Origin: an uncultured Pseudomonadota bacterium | GTDB lineage: Bacteria > Pseudomonadota > Gammaproteobacteria > Burkholderiales > Usitatibacteraceae | Direction of reading: 5' to 3' | NCBI GenBank assembly: GCA_946885905.1 | Contig: CAMPHL010000056.1 | Location: forward strand, 1 to 9,627 | DNA length: 9,627 nucleotides | Shown: positions 1 to 9,627 of the stretch, piece by piece | How positions within the stretch are numbered: the first letter of the stretch is position 1 | Layout: each line of letters begins with the position of its first letter | Position numbers and translations under genes: made by a program | Notes under the pieces: generated by a model | The model's input: only the letters and a program-made list of their open reading frames with translations | The model's database searches: none | What the model was told of the DNA's origin: nothing

Positions 1-1808
1 TCGAACACCTCGACGTCGCCCGCGAGGCGCCGGGCGGTTCGCCGGGCCTGATCCAGGAACTCCAGCGCGGCCCCCGGCTTCTTCGATTCGGCTCGCAACA
101 GGGCGAGGTGGCCATGCGGCGGGAAGCCGGCGCGCTTGCGTTCCTCGAGCTCGGCTGCGGCGAAGCGGTCGAAGTCGTGGCTCGCCACGGCCGCATACAG
201 CCAGTGGTGGGGGAAATCGGTCTGGATCAGGACTTCGCCGGGCCGCTCCGCGCGCCCCGCGCGCCCCGCCACTTGCACCAACTGCGCATGCAGGCGTTCG
301 GCGGCACGGAAATCCGCGCTGAAGAGCGCATTGTCCGCGCCAAGGACGCCGACGAGCGTGAGCGCCGGGTAATCGTGTCCTTTCGCCAGCATCTGGGTCC
401 CGACCACGACGTCGATCGTTCCCGCGCGCAGGTCGTCGAAGACGCGTTCCAGCGCGCCCCTGCGGGCGGTCGAGTCGCGATCGACGCGGGCCAGGCGCAC
501 GCCTTCGACGTTCGCGGCCAGCGCTTCCTCGATGCGCTGGGTTCCCTGGCCGACGGGCGAAAGTCCCTCCGCCCCGCAGGAGGGGCATGCGCGGGGTACG
601 CGTTCGCGGCGGCCGCAGTGATGGCAGCGCAACTCCGCGGCGGCGCGATGCAGGACGAGCTTCGCGCTGCAGCGCCGGCACTCGGAATGCCAATTGCAGG
701 CTCGGCAGAAGAGCACGGGCGAGAAGCCGCGGCGATTGACGAACACGAGCGACTGCTCGCCGCGGGCGATCCGCTGCCGGATGGCCTGGAGCAGCGCATG
801 CGAGAGCCCCTCGACCGGGCGGTCGGCGCGGGTGTCGATCGTGCGTACGGAGGGCAGCGCCGCGCCCGCGGCCGCACGGCCCTGCAGCCGCGCCAGCGCG
901 TAGCGGCCCTCGGCCGCGTTGGCGATCGATTCGAGCGACGGCGTGGCCGAGCCCAGGACCACCGGGATCGCGAGGCGCTGCGCGCGCCGTACGGCGAGAT
1001 CGCGCGCGGAATACCGCAGTCCTTCCTGCTGCTTGTAGGAAGCGTCGTGTTCCTCGTCCACCACGAGGAGGCCGAGGTCGCGAAAGGGAAGGAGGATGGC
1101 CGAGCGCGTCCCGAGGACGACTTGCGCCGCGCCGGACTGCGCATCGAGCCACGCTTGCGCGCGTTCTCCCTGCGACAGGCCGCTGTGGGTGGCCGCCACG
1201 CGGGCCCCCGGGAAGCGTGCCCGGACCCGCTCCTCGAATTGCGGCGTAAGCCCGATCTCGGGCACCAGCACCAGCGCCTGCCGGCCGCGCGCCAGCGCGT
1301 CGGCGACCAGGTGCAGATAGACCTCGGTCTTGCCGCTGCCCGTGATCCCGTGGAGAAGCACGGGATGGAAACCGTCCGCGCCCGCACGGATCGTCTCGAG
1401 CACCGCGCGTTGCTCGGCGTTGAGCGGCAGGGGGGCAACGAAGCGAGGGGATTGCTCACCCGGCGGCGACGCAGCCACGGCCCGCCGGCGGACCTGGCGA
1501 AGCCGCGGCGGCAGGCTCGCGGCGATGACCTCGCCGAGGGGGCGCTGGTAGTACCCGGCACAGAACTCGAAGAGCTCGAGCTCGTCCTCGCGGAAAGGCG
1601 GCACATCCTCCACTACCGACTCGACGTCGCGCAGCCGGGTCGGCGACACCTTGCTCGTGCCGGCCTCGGCGATCACCACGCCCACCTTGCGCGTGCGCCC
1701 GAAGGGCACGACGACCAGGCTTCCGCGCGGCGCTTGCACCGCTTCGGGGAGCCGGAAATCGAATGCCTCCTCGAGCGGGACGTCGAGTGCGACACGGACG
1801 ATGTTCAC
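1..1808 (-). CDS. priA: Primosomal protein N' (replication restart helicase PriA), 3' end outside the window
   Basis: PriA is a 3'-to-5' superfamily 2 DNA helicase that recognises stalled or repaired replication forks and starts reloading of the replicative helicase. The frame stays open for 602 residues from a GTG at 1808 and runs off the left edge. Residues 1-100 resemble the PriA 3'-DNA-binding domain (NIVRVALDVPLEEAFDF). Walker A is GITGSGKT at 154-161 and Walker B is DEEH at 251-254. SATPS (287-291) and QVAGRAGR (512-519) are further helicase motifs. Eight cysteines (368, 371, 377, 380, 395, 398, 408, 411) form the two zinc sites typical of PriA. Family members are usually about 700-730 residues, so roughly 100 C-terminal residues are missing. 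The GTG was chosen because the protein aligns with PriA from its first residues and the in-frame sequence upstream has no ATG. No strong ribosome binding site is visible. Identity is certain; the exact start is less so. Confidence 0.96.
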   Translation of the reverse strand, partial: MNIVRVALDVPLEEAFDFRLPEAVQAPRGSLVVVPFGRTRKVGVVIAEAGTSKVSPTRLRDVESVVEDVPPFREDELELFEFCAGYYQRPLGEVIAASLPPRLRQVRRRAVAASPPGEQSPRFVAPLPLNAEQRAVLETIRAGADGFHPVLLHGITGSGKTEVYLHLVADALARGRQALVLVPEIGLTPQFEERVRARFPGARVAATHSGLSQGERAQAWLDAQSGAAQVVLGTRSAILLPFRDLGLLVVDEEHDASYKQQEGLRYSARDLAVRRAQRLAIPVVLGSATPSLESIANAAEGRYALARLQGRAAAGAALPSVRTIDTRADRPVEGLSHALLQAIRQRIARGEQSLVFVNRRGFSPVLFCRACNWHSECRRCSAKLVLHRAAAELRCHHCGRRERVPRACPSCGAEGLSPVGQGTQRIEEALAANVEGVRLARVDRDSTARRGALERVFDDLRAGTIDVVVGTQMLAKGHDYPALTLVGVLGADNALFSADFRAAERLHAQLVQVAGRAGRAERPGEVLIQTDFPHHWLYAAVASHDFDRFAAAELEERKRAGFPPHGHLALLRAESKKPGAALEFLDQARRTARRLAGDVEVF

Positions 1809-1845
1809 GCTCTGGACGCGGGCGCCAATGAGGCCTGGAAAGGCT

Positions 1846-1866
1846 TGTGGATAACTCTGTGAATAC
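1846..1866 (-). promoter_or_regulatory. Tandem DnaA-box pair upstream of priA
   Basis: Read on the minus strand, 1846-1854 is TTATCCACA, the classical high-affinity DnaA box. Twelve bases upstream, 1858-1866 is GTATTCACA, one mismatch from TTWTNCACA. Both point the same way and end 37 bp before the priA GTG, so they would lie in the priA leader or promoter-proximal DNA. The matches are seen directly. Binding by DnaA and an effect on priA (autoregulatory-style repression or titration) are inference. Confidence 0.5.
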
Positions 1867-1869
1867 GTC

Positions 1870-1881
1870 GCGGGCGCCCGC
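1870..1881. repeat. 12-bp perfect GC palindrome in the priA upstream region
   Basis: GCGGGCGCCCGC is its own reverse complement. It sits just upstream of the DnaA-box pair and could form a short hairpin in the priA leader RNA (GCGG stem, GCGC loop). Short GC palindromes are common in GC-rich DNA. No T-tract follows on either strand, so it is not a convincing intrinsic terminator. Confidence 0.3.
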
Positions 1882-1999
1882 CCTCGCGGACTCGGCTCCC
1901 TGTGGCGGCATCCGGCATGCGGCGGCGCAGCATTCTGCAACTCATTGAATCAGCGGCAAAACAAGGTTATTACCGCGAGAAGGCGCGCCCGGCACGCGA

Positions 2000-2027
2000 G
2001 TCATATGGAGAACGCGCGCTGTGTGAA
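2000..2027 (-). promoter_or_regulatory. Candidate sigma-70 promoter for priA
   Basis: On the minus strand, TTCACA (2022-2027, 5 of 6 matches to TTGACA) is followed by a 16-bp spacer and TATGAC (2000-2005, 4 of 6 matches to TATAAT). Transcription would start near 1993 and give a priA leader of about 185 nt. The -35 hexamer lies inside a DnaA-box match, so DnaA could compete with RNA polymerase. This is a pattern match only; priA might instead be read through from hemE. Confidence 0.3.
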
Positions 2028-2030
2028 TAA
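2022..2030 (-). promoter_or_regulatory. DnaA box (TTATTCACA) in the hemE-priA gap
   Basis: The minus strand reads TTATTCACA, an exact match to TTWTNCACA and in the same orientation as the pair nearer priA. It lies 37 bp downstream of the hemE stop and overlaps the -35 of the candidate priA promoter. The match is direct; DnaA occupancy is inferred. Confidence 0.45.
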
Positions 2031-2043
2031 GCGATCACATCCC

Positions 2044-2056
2044 GAAAATAATTTTC
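2044..2056. repeat. 13-bp AT-rich palindrome just after hemE
   Basis: GAAAATAATTTTC has 6-bp inverted arms around one base and starts 11 bp past the hemE stop. It forms the core of the most AT-rich stretch in the window. The arms are nearly all A/T, the loop is too small, and no T-run follows a GC stem, so it is a poor intrinsic terminator. It could be an operator or an easily melted site; nothing here identifies a binding protein. Confidence 0.3.
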
Positions 2057-2066
2057 TTGACACCGA

Positions 2067-3122
2067 CTACCGCGCGTGGGCCCCGAGCGAACGTGTGTGG
2101 ACGGCCTCCACGAGCGCTTGCACGTGCTCCGGGGGCGTGTGCTGCGAGATGCCGTGGCCCAGGTTGAAGACGTGGCCGCTGCCGTATCCATAGGCGTCCA
2201 GAACGCGCTGCACTTCGGTGCCGATGACGCCGGGCGGGGCGAAGAGGACATGGGGGTCGAGGTTGCCCTGCAGCGCCACCTTGTCGCCCACCTCCCGGCG
2301 CGCGGCCGCGAGCGATGTCTGCCAGTCGATGCCGAGCGCGTCGGCGCCGCTGCCGGCCATGTCCTCCAGCCATTGGCCGCCGCCTTTCGTGAACAGGATG
2401 CGCGGCACGACGCGCTCCTCGCTCACGCGCGTCACGAGCTGGAGCACCTGCCGGGCGTAGGCGAGCGAGAACTCCTGGTAGGCGCCGTGGGCGAGCGCGC
2501 CGCCCCACGTATCGAACAGCTGCACCGCCTGCGCGCCCGCGGCGATCTGCGCGTTCAGGTACTCGGTCACCGCGCGCGCGTTCACGTCGAGGATGCGATG
2601 GAGCAGGTCGGGACGCGAGTACATCATGGTCTTCACGTGGCGGAAGTCGTCGCTGCCGCCGCCCTCGATCATGTAGCACGCGAGCGTGAAGGGGCTGCCG
2701 GAAAAGCCGATGAGGGGCACGCGGCCGGCGAGACTCCTGCGGATGAGCGCCACGGCGTCGAACACGTAGCGCAGGCGCTCCATCGGCGGCACCTCGAGCC
2801 GGGCCACGTCGGCTTCGGTGCGCACCGGGCGTTCGAACTTCGGTCCCTCGCCCTCGACGAAGTACAGGCCCAGCCCCATCGCATCGGGCACGGTGAGGAT
2901 GTCGGAAAAGAGGATCGCGGCATCGAGCGCGAAGCGCTCGAGCGGTTGCAGCGTCACCTCGCAGGCGAGCTCGGGGGTCTGCGCGAGCGCGAGGAAGCTG
3001 CCGGCCTTCTTGCGTGTGGCGTTGTATTCGGGAAGGTAGCGGCCGGCCTGGCGCATGATCCAGATCGGCGTATACGGCGTGGGCTCGCGCAAGAGCGCGC
3101 GCAGGAAGGTGTCGTTCTTCAT
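2067..3122 (-). CDS. hemE: Uroporphyrinogen decarboxylase (HemE)
   Basis: HemE removes four acetate carboxyl groups from uroporphyrinogen III to give coproporphyrinogen III in cytoplasmic haem synthesis, without a cofactor. The 351-residue product has the normal family length (about 354). The first signature, [13 protein letters not shown] (21-33), carries substrate-binding Arg24 and Arg28. Asp74 in [13 protein letters not shown] corresponds to the catalytic aspartate (Asp86 in the human enzyme). The second signature, [16 protein letters not shown] (139-154), includes the conserved Tyr150. Thr205 in FDTWGG and His323 in NLGHG match the remaining active-site positions. The ATG at 3122 is 9 bp after the hydrolase stop, so translation is probably coupled to the upstream gene; no strong Shine-Dalgarno sequence is seen. 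The gene is intact. Confidence 0.97.
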   Translation of the reverse strand: MKNDTFLRALLREPTPYTPIWIMRQAGRYLPEYNATRKKAGSFLALAQTPELACEVTLQPLERFALDAAILFSDILTVPDAMGLGLYFVEGEGPKFERPVRTEADVARLEVPPMERLRYVFDAVALIRRSLAGRVPLIGFSGSPFTLACYMIEGGGSDDFRHVKTMMYSRPDLLHRILDVNARAVTEYLNAQIAAGAQAVQLFDTWGGALAHGAYQEFSLAYARQVLQLVTRVSEERVVPRILFTKGGGQWLEDMAGSGADALGIDWQTSLAAARREVGDKVALQGNLDPHVLFAPPGVIGTEVQRVLDAYGYGSGHVFNLGHGISQHTPPEHVQALVEAVHTRSLGAHAR

Positions 3123-3131
3123 CGCCGCATT

Positions 3132-3941
3132 CTAGAGGTTGCGGTCGAGGAAAGCCCTGATCGCCGCGTTGTACCTCGGGTGCAGGCCGATGTCGTTGTG
3201 TCCGAATCCCGGCAGGCGCAGCCGCTCGACGGTTCCTCCCCAGGCGGCGGCGAGGCGCTCGGAGGACTCGACGGGGATGACGCGGTCGGCCTCCCCGATG
3301 AGGACGAGCGCGGGCACTTTGAGGCTCGGCGCGTGCGCCATCGAATCGAACGGATGGCGCATGAGGAGCGACACGGGAAGCCAGGGATAGGCGGAGCGCG
3401 CCACGTCGAGCGCGCTCGAAAACGGCGTGGTGAGCACCGCGCAACGCACCGGCCGGGCGGCGGCGAGCTGGACGGCCACACCGGAGCCGAGGCTGCGGCC
3501 ATGCACCGCGATGCGCGCGGGATCCACGTCGTCGCGTTTCGCGGCCCAGTCGTAGATCTCGATCGCGTCGGCGACGAGAGGCTTCTCGCCAGGCGAGCCC
3601 GAGCTCTTGCCGTAGCCGCGGTAGTTGACCAGCAGCACCGCGCGCTCGCCGTGGACCTCATGTACGGCGGCGGCCGACTCCGTGGCCTCCTCGGCGTTGC
3701 CGCCGAAATAGATGACGAGGGGCCCGCGCTCAGGCGCCGGGCGCACCAGGACTCCCGCGAGCGCGGTCCCGTCCCCGACTGTGATGCGCACTTCCTCGAG
3801 CTGCCAGCCCGCAGGAGCCTTGGGCGAGCCCAGCGCCGCGCGCGGGAAGAACATGAGCCGCTCCTGCGCGAGCCACACGAGGACCGCGATCGCGGCGTAG
3901 CCCAGCACGAGCGCGAGGACGAGGTCGCGCGCCGCGGCCAC
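3132..3941 (-). CDS. Membrane-anchored alpha/beta hydrolase, BEM46/ABHD13-like, substrate unknown
   Basis: The protein is a serine hydrolase of the alpha/beta fold; its substrate cannot be inferred. Numbered from the GTG at 3941 it has 269 residues. One hydrophobic helix (about 7-24) followed by QERLMFFP fits the N-terminal anchor and entry motif of BEM46-type hydrolases, so the catalytic domain probably faces the periplasm. The expected triad is complete: Ser150 in the nucleophile elbow GRSLGSG, Asp219 in GEADRVIP and His248 in GFGHND. YFGGNAEE (78-85) looks like the oxyanion-hole segment, and NYRGYGKSSG (106-115) is typical of this group. The start is uncertain: the GTG leaves an 11-bp gap after gltD, whereas an ATG at 4007 with a GAAGG six bases upstream would overlap gltD by 55 bp and give 291 residues. 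Its tight spacing between gltD and hemE implies co-transcription. Confidence 0.85.
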   Translation of the reverse strand: MAAARDLVLALVLGYAAIAVLVWLAQERLMFFPRAALGSPKAPAGWQLEEVRITVGDGTALAGVLVRPAPERGPLVIYFGGNAEEATESAAAVHEVHGERAVLLVNYRGYGKSSGSPGEKPLVADAIEIYDWAAKRDDVDPARIAVHGRSLGSGVAVQLAAARPVRCAVLTTPFSSALDVARSAYPWLPVSLLMRHPFDSMAHAPSLKVPALVLIGEADRVIPVESSERLAAAWGGTVERLRLPGFGHNDIGLHPRYNAAIRAFLDRNL

Positions 3942-3952
3942 GATGCGCTTGC

Positions 3953-5398
3953 CTAGCGCGGCAGCTCCGAGGAGCCCATGAGGAAGGCGTCCACCTCGCG
4001 GGCGCATTGCCGCCCTTCGCGGATCGCCCAGACGACGAGCGACTGCCCGCGGCGCATGTCGCCAGCGGCGAACACCTTCCTCACCGATGTCGCGTAGCAG
4101 CCCGGGCCGTCGGTCGTGGCCTTCACGTTGCCGCGGGGATCCTTCGCCACGCCCAGCTGGTCGATGAGCCCGTCGTGCACCGGGTGCACGTAGCCCATGG
4201 CAAGCAGGACCAATTGCGCCGGGATGGTGAACTCGGTGCCCGGCACCTCCTGCATCGACACGGCGCCGTTGGCGTCCTTCACCCACTCGACGTGGCAGGC
4301 GGTGAGGTTTTCGACCTTGCCGTCCTTGCCCTGGAAGGCCTTGGTCGCGACCGCGAAGTCGCGCTTCGCGCCTTCCTCGTGCGACGACGAGGTGCGCAGC
4401 CTGAGCGGCCAGTAAGGCCACGTGAGCGGCTTGTCCTCTTCTTCCGGCAGCATCGGCATGAGCTCGAAGTTCGTGACCGAGGCGGCGCCCTGGCGAATGG
4501 ATGTGCCGATGCAGTCGCTGCCGGTGTCGCCGCCGCCGATCACGACGACGTGCTTGCCGGTGGCGAGGATCTGGTTCGGGACTTTCTCGCCCGCGACGAC
4601 CTTGTTCTGCTGCGGCAGGAATTCCATCGCGAAGTGGATGCCGGAGAGCTCCCGGCCGGGCACCGGCAGGTCGCGCGGTTTCTCCGAGCCGCCGGTGAGG
4701 GCCACCGCGTCGAACTGCGAGAGCAGCTCGGCCGCCATCATCGTGACGCCCACGTGCACTCCGGTGCGGAAGCTCACCCCCTCGGCTTTCATCTGCTCGA
4801 TGCGCCGGTCGATGAGGTGCTTCTCCATCTTGAAGTCGGGAATGCCGTAGCGCAGCAGCCCGCCGATGCGGTCGTTCTTCTCGAAGAGCGTCACGTCATG
4901 GCCGGCGCGCGCGAGCTGCTGCGCGCACGCCATTCCGGCGGGACCGGAACCCACGACGGCGACCTTCTTCCCGGTCTTGCGCGCCGGCTCCTGCGGCGGC
5001 ACCCAGCCTTCGGCATAGCCTTTGTCGATGATCGCCTGCTCGATCGACTTGATCGTCACCGGGTCGTCGTTGATGTTGAGCGTGCACGCGGCCTCGCACG
5101 GCGCGGGGCAGACGCGCCCGGTGAATTCCGGGAAGTTGTTGGTCGAGTGCAGTACCTCCAAAGCGTCGCGCCAGTGCCCGCGGTAAACCAGGTCGTTCCA
5201 GTCCGGGATGATGTTGTTCACCGGGCAGCCGGTCTGGCAGAACGGGATGCCGCAGTCCATGCAGCGCGCGCCCTGTTGCGACATCTCCAGCTCCGGCAAG
5301 GACCGGACGAATTCCTTGTAGAAGCGGATGCGCTCCGGGACCGGCGTGTACGGCCGGTCCTGGCGCTCGATTTCCATGAAGCCGGTGATTTTTCCCAT
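3953..5398 (-). CDS. gltD: Glutamate synthase [NADPH] small subunit (GltD)
   Basis: GltD takes electrons from NADPH through FAD and passes them by iron-sulfur clusters to GltB, which reduces the 2-iminoglutarate intermediate to glutamate. The 481-residue product is near the usual family size. Two N-terminal cysteine groups, C46/C49/C54/C58 and C97/C101/C105, are the conserved cluster region. VVGSGPAG (148-155) is the FAD dinucleotide fold and [12 protein letters not shown] (285-296) the NADPH fold. [21 protein letters not shown] (442-462) is the C-terminal FAD-contacting segment. The ATG at 5398 was preferred because the start [15 protein letters not shown] matches the family and GAGG lies just upstream. 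A TTG at 5443 would add 15 non-conserved residues. It lies 49 bp after gltB and 11 bp before the hydrolase. Confidence 0.97.
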   Translation of the reverse strand: MGKITGFMEIERQDRPYTPVPERIRFYKEFVRSLPELEMSQQGARCMDCGIPFCQTGCPVNNIIPDWNDLVYRGHWRDALEVLHSTNNFPEFTGRVCPAPCEAACTLNINDDPVTIKSIEQAIIDKGYAEGWVPPQEPARKTGKKVAVVGSGPAGMACAQQLARAGHDVTLFEKNDRIGGLLRYGIPDFKMEKHLIDRRIEQMKAEGVSFRTGVHVGVTMMAAELLSQFDAVALTGGSEKPRDLPVPGRELSGIHFAMEFLPQQNKVVAGEKVPNQILATGKHVVVIGGGDTGSDCIGTSIRQGAASVTNFELMPMLPEEEDKPLTWPYWPLRLRTSSSHEEGAKRDFAVATKAFQGKDGKVENLTACHVEWVKDANGAVSMQEVPGTEFTIPAQLVLLAMGYVHPVHDGLIDQLGVAKDPRGNVKATTDGPGCYATSVRKVFAAGDMRRGQSLVVWAIREGRQCAREVDAFLMGSSELPR

Positions 5399-5414
5399 TT
5401 CCTCGCCATCCCCG

Positions 5415-5432
5415 GCGCCGCGATCACGGCGC
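5415..5432 (-). other. Possible mRNA hairpin in the gltB-gltD spacer
   Basis: The minus-strand spacer contains GCGCCG, a six-base loop TGATCG, and CGGCGC, a perfect 6-bp GC stem. No U-tract follows, so it is not an intrinsic terminator. It lies between the gltB stop and the gltD start, where it might stabilise the mRNA or tune gltD translation. Short GC stems arise easily in GC-rich DNA. Confidence 0.3.
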
Positions 5433-5447
5433 GCGGGATCCAATCTC

Positions 5448-9627
<4,180 letters not shown>

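Larger units (their letters stand above)
1809..2066. other. hemE-priA intergenic region (258 bp)
   Basis: This is the only substantial non-coding gap in the window. It lacks any convincing reading frame and is visibly richer in A+T than the genes around it, especially 1935-2065. It contains two exact and one near DnaA boxes, a candidate minus-strand promoter, a GC palindrome near priA and an AT palindrome near hemE. No clear rho-independent terminator for hemE is visible, so some read-through into priA is possible. Confidence 0.75.

Noticed and set aside
108..1862. A 584-codon open frame on the plus strand, antisense to priA
   Set aside because: Its translation is rich in Arg, Ala, His and Gly with no recognisable domain, and the opposite strand encodes a full set of PriA motifs. 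Long antisense frames are expected from strong third-position GC bias.
2057..2062. A perfect TTGACA hexamer on the plus strand
   Set aside because: No -10-like hexamer lies 15-19 bp downstream (the sequence there is GC-rich hemE coding), and no plus-strand gene follows, so a plus-strand promoter is not supported.
1945..2193. An 82-codon plus-strand frame crossing the hemE-priA gap into the hemE 3' end
   Set aside because: It overlaps hemE antisense, has no ribosome binding site and no recognisable product, and spans the regulatory-looking gap.
2076..3956. A 626-codon open frame on the plus strand spanning hemE and the hydrolase
   Set aside because: It lies opposite two clearly identified genes and their short gap, and has low-complexity composition and no domain. 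It is a shadow of codon bias.
5441..5443. A TTG as the start of gltD
   Set aside because: It would begin only 5 bp after the gltB stop and add 15 non-conserved residues; the ATG at 5398 gives the family-typical N-terminus.

Overview
The window holds ordinary chromosomal housekeeping genes from a GC-rich bacterium, most likely a proteobacterium. The order gltB-gltD-hydrolase-hemE-priA and the protein styles point to a betaproteobacterium (Burkholderiales/Nitrosomonadales-like). That placement is inferred from gene content and order, not tested by a search. I see no mobile element, CRISPR array, tRNA, rRNA or obvious horizontally acquired segment.

All five genes lie on the minus strand and are read right to left. 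gltB (large subunit of NADPH glutamate synthase, 5448 to the right edge) has its 5' end beyond the window. A 49-bp spacer leads to gltD (small subunit, 3953-5398). An 11-bp gap leads to a small membrane-anchored alpha/beta hydrolase (3132-3941), and a 9-bp gap to hemE (uroporphyrinogen decarboxylase, 2067-3122). These four look like one transcription unit. After a 258-bp non-coding gap comes priA (replication-restart helicase, 1-1808), whose 3' end runs off the left edge.

GltB and GltD together make glutamate from glutamine and 2-oxoglutarate. Glutamate is also the tetrapyrrole precursor in bacteria that use the C5 route, so a shared message with hemE would link nitrogen assimilation to haem synthesis; this is inference. 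The hydrolase has a complete catalytic triad but no assignable substrate.

The most unusual sequence is the gap between hemE and priA. It is richer in A+T than its surroundings and contains two exact matches to the DnaA-box consensus TTWTNCACA plus a third site with one mismatch, all in the same orientation. Two lie in the probable priA leader and one overlaps the -35 of a candidate priA promoter. A 13-bp AT palindrome follows hemE. This suggests DnaA control of priA or a DnaA-titrating locus, but nothing here proves it. The window contains no clear undescribed system.
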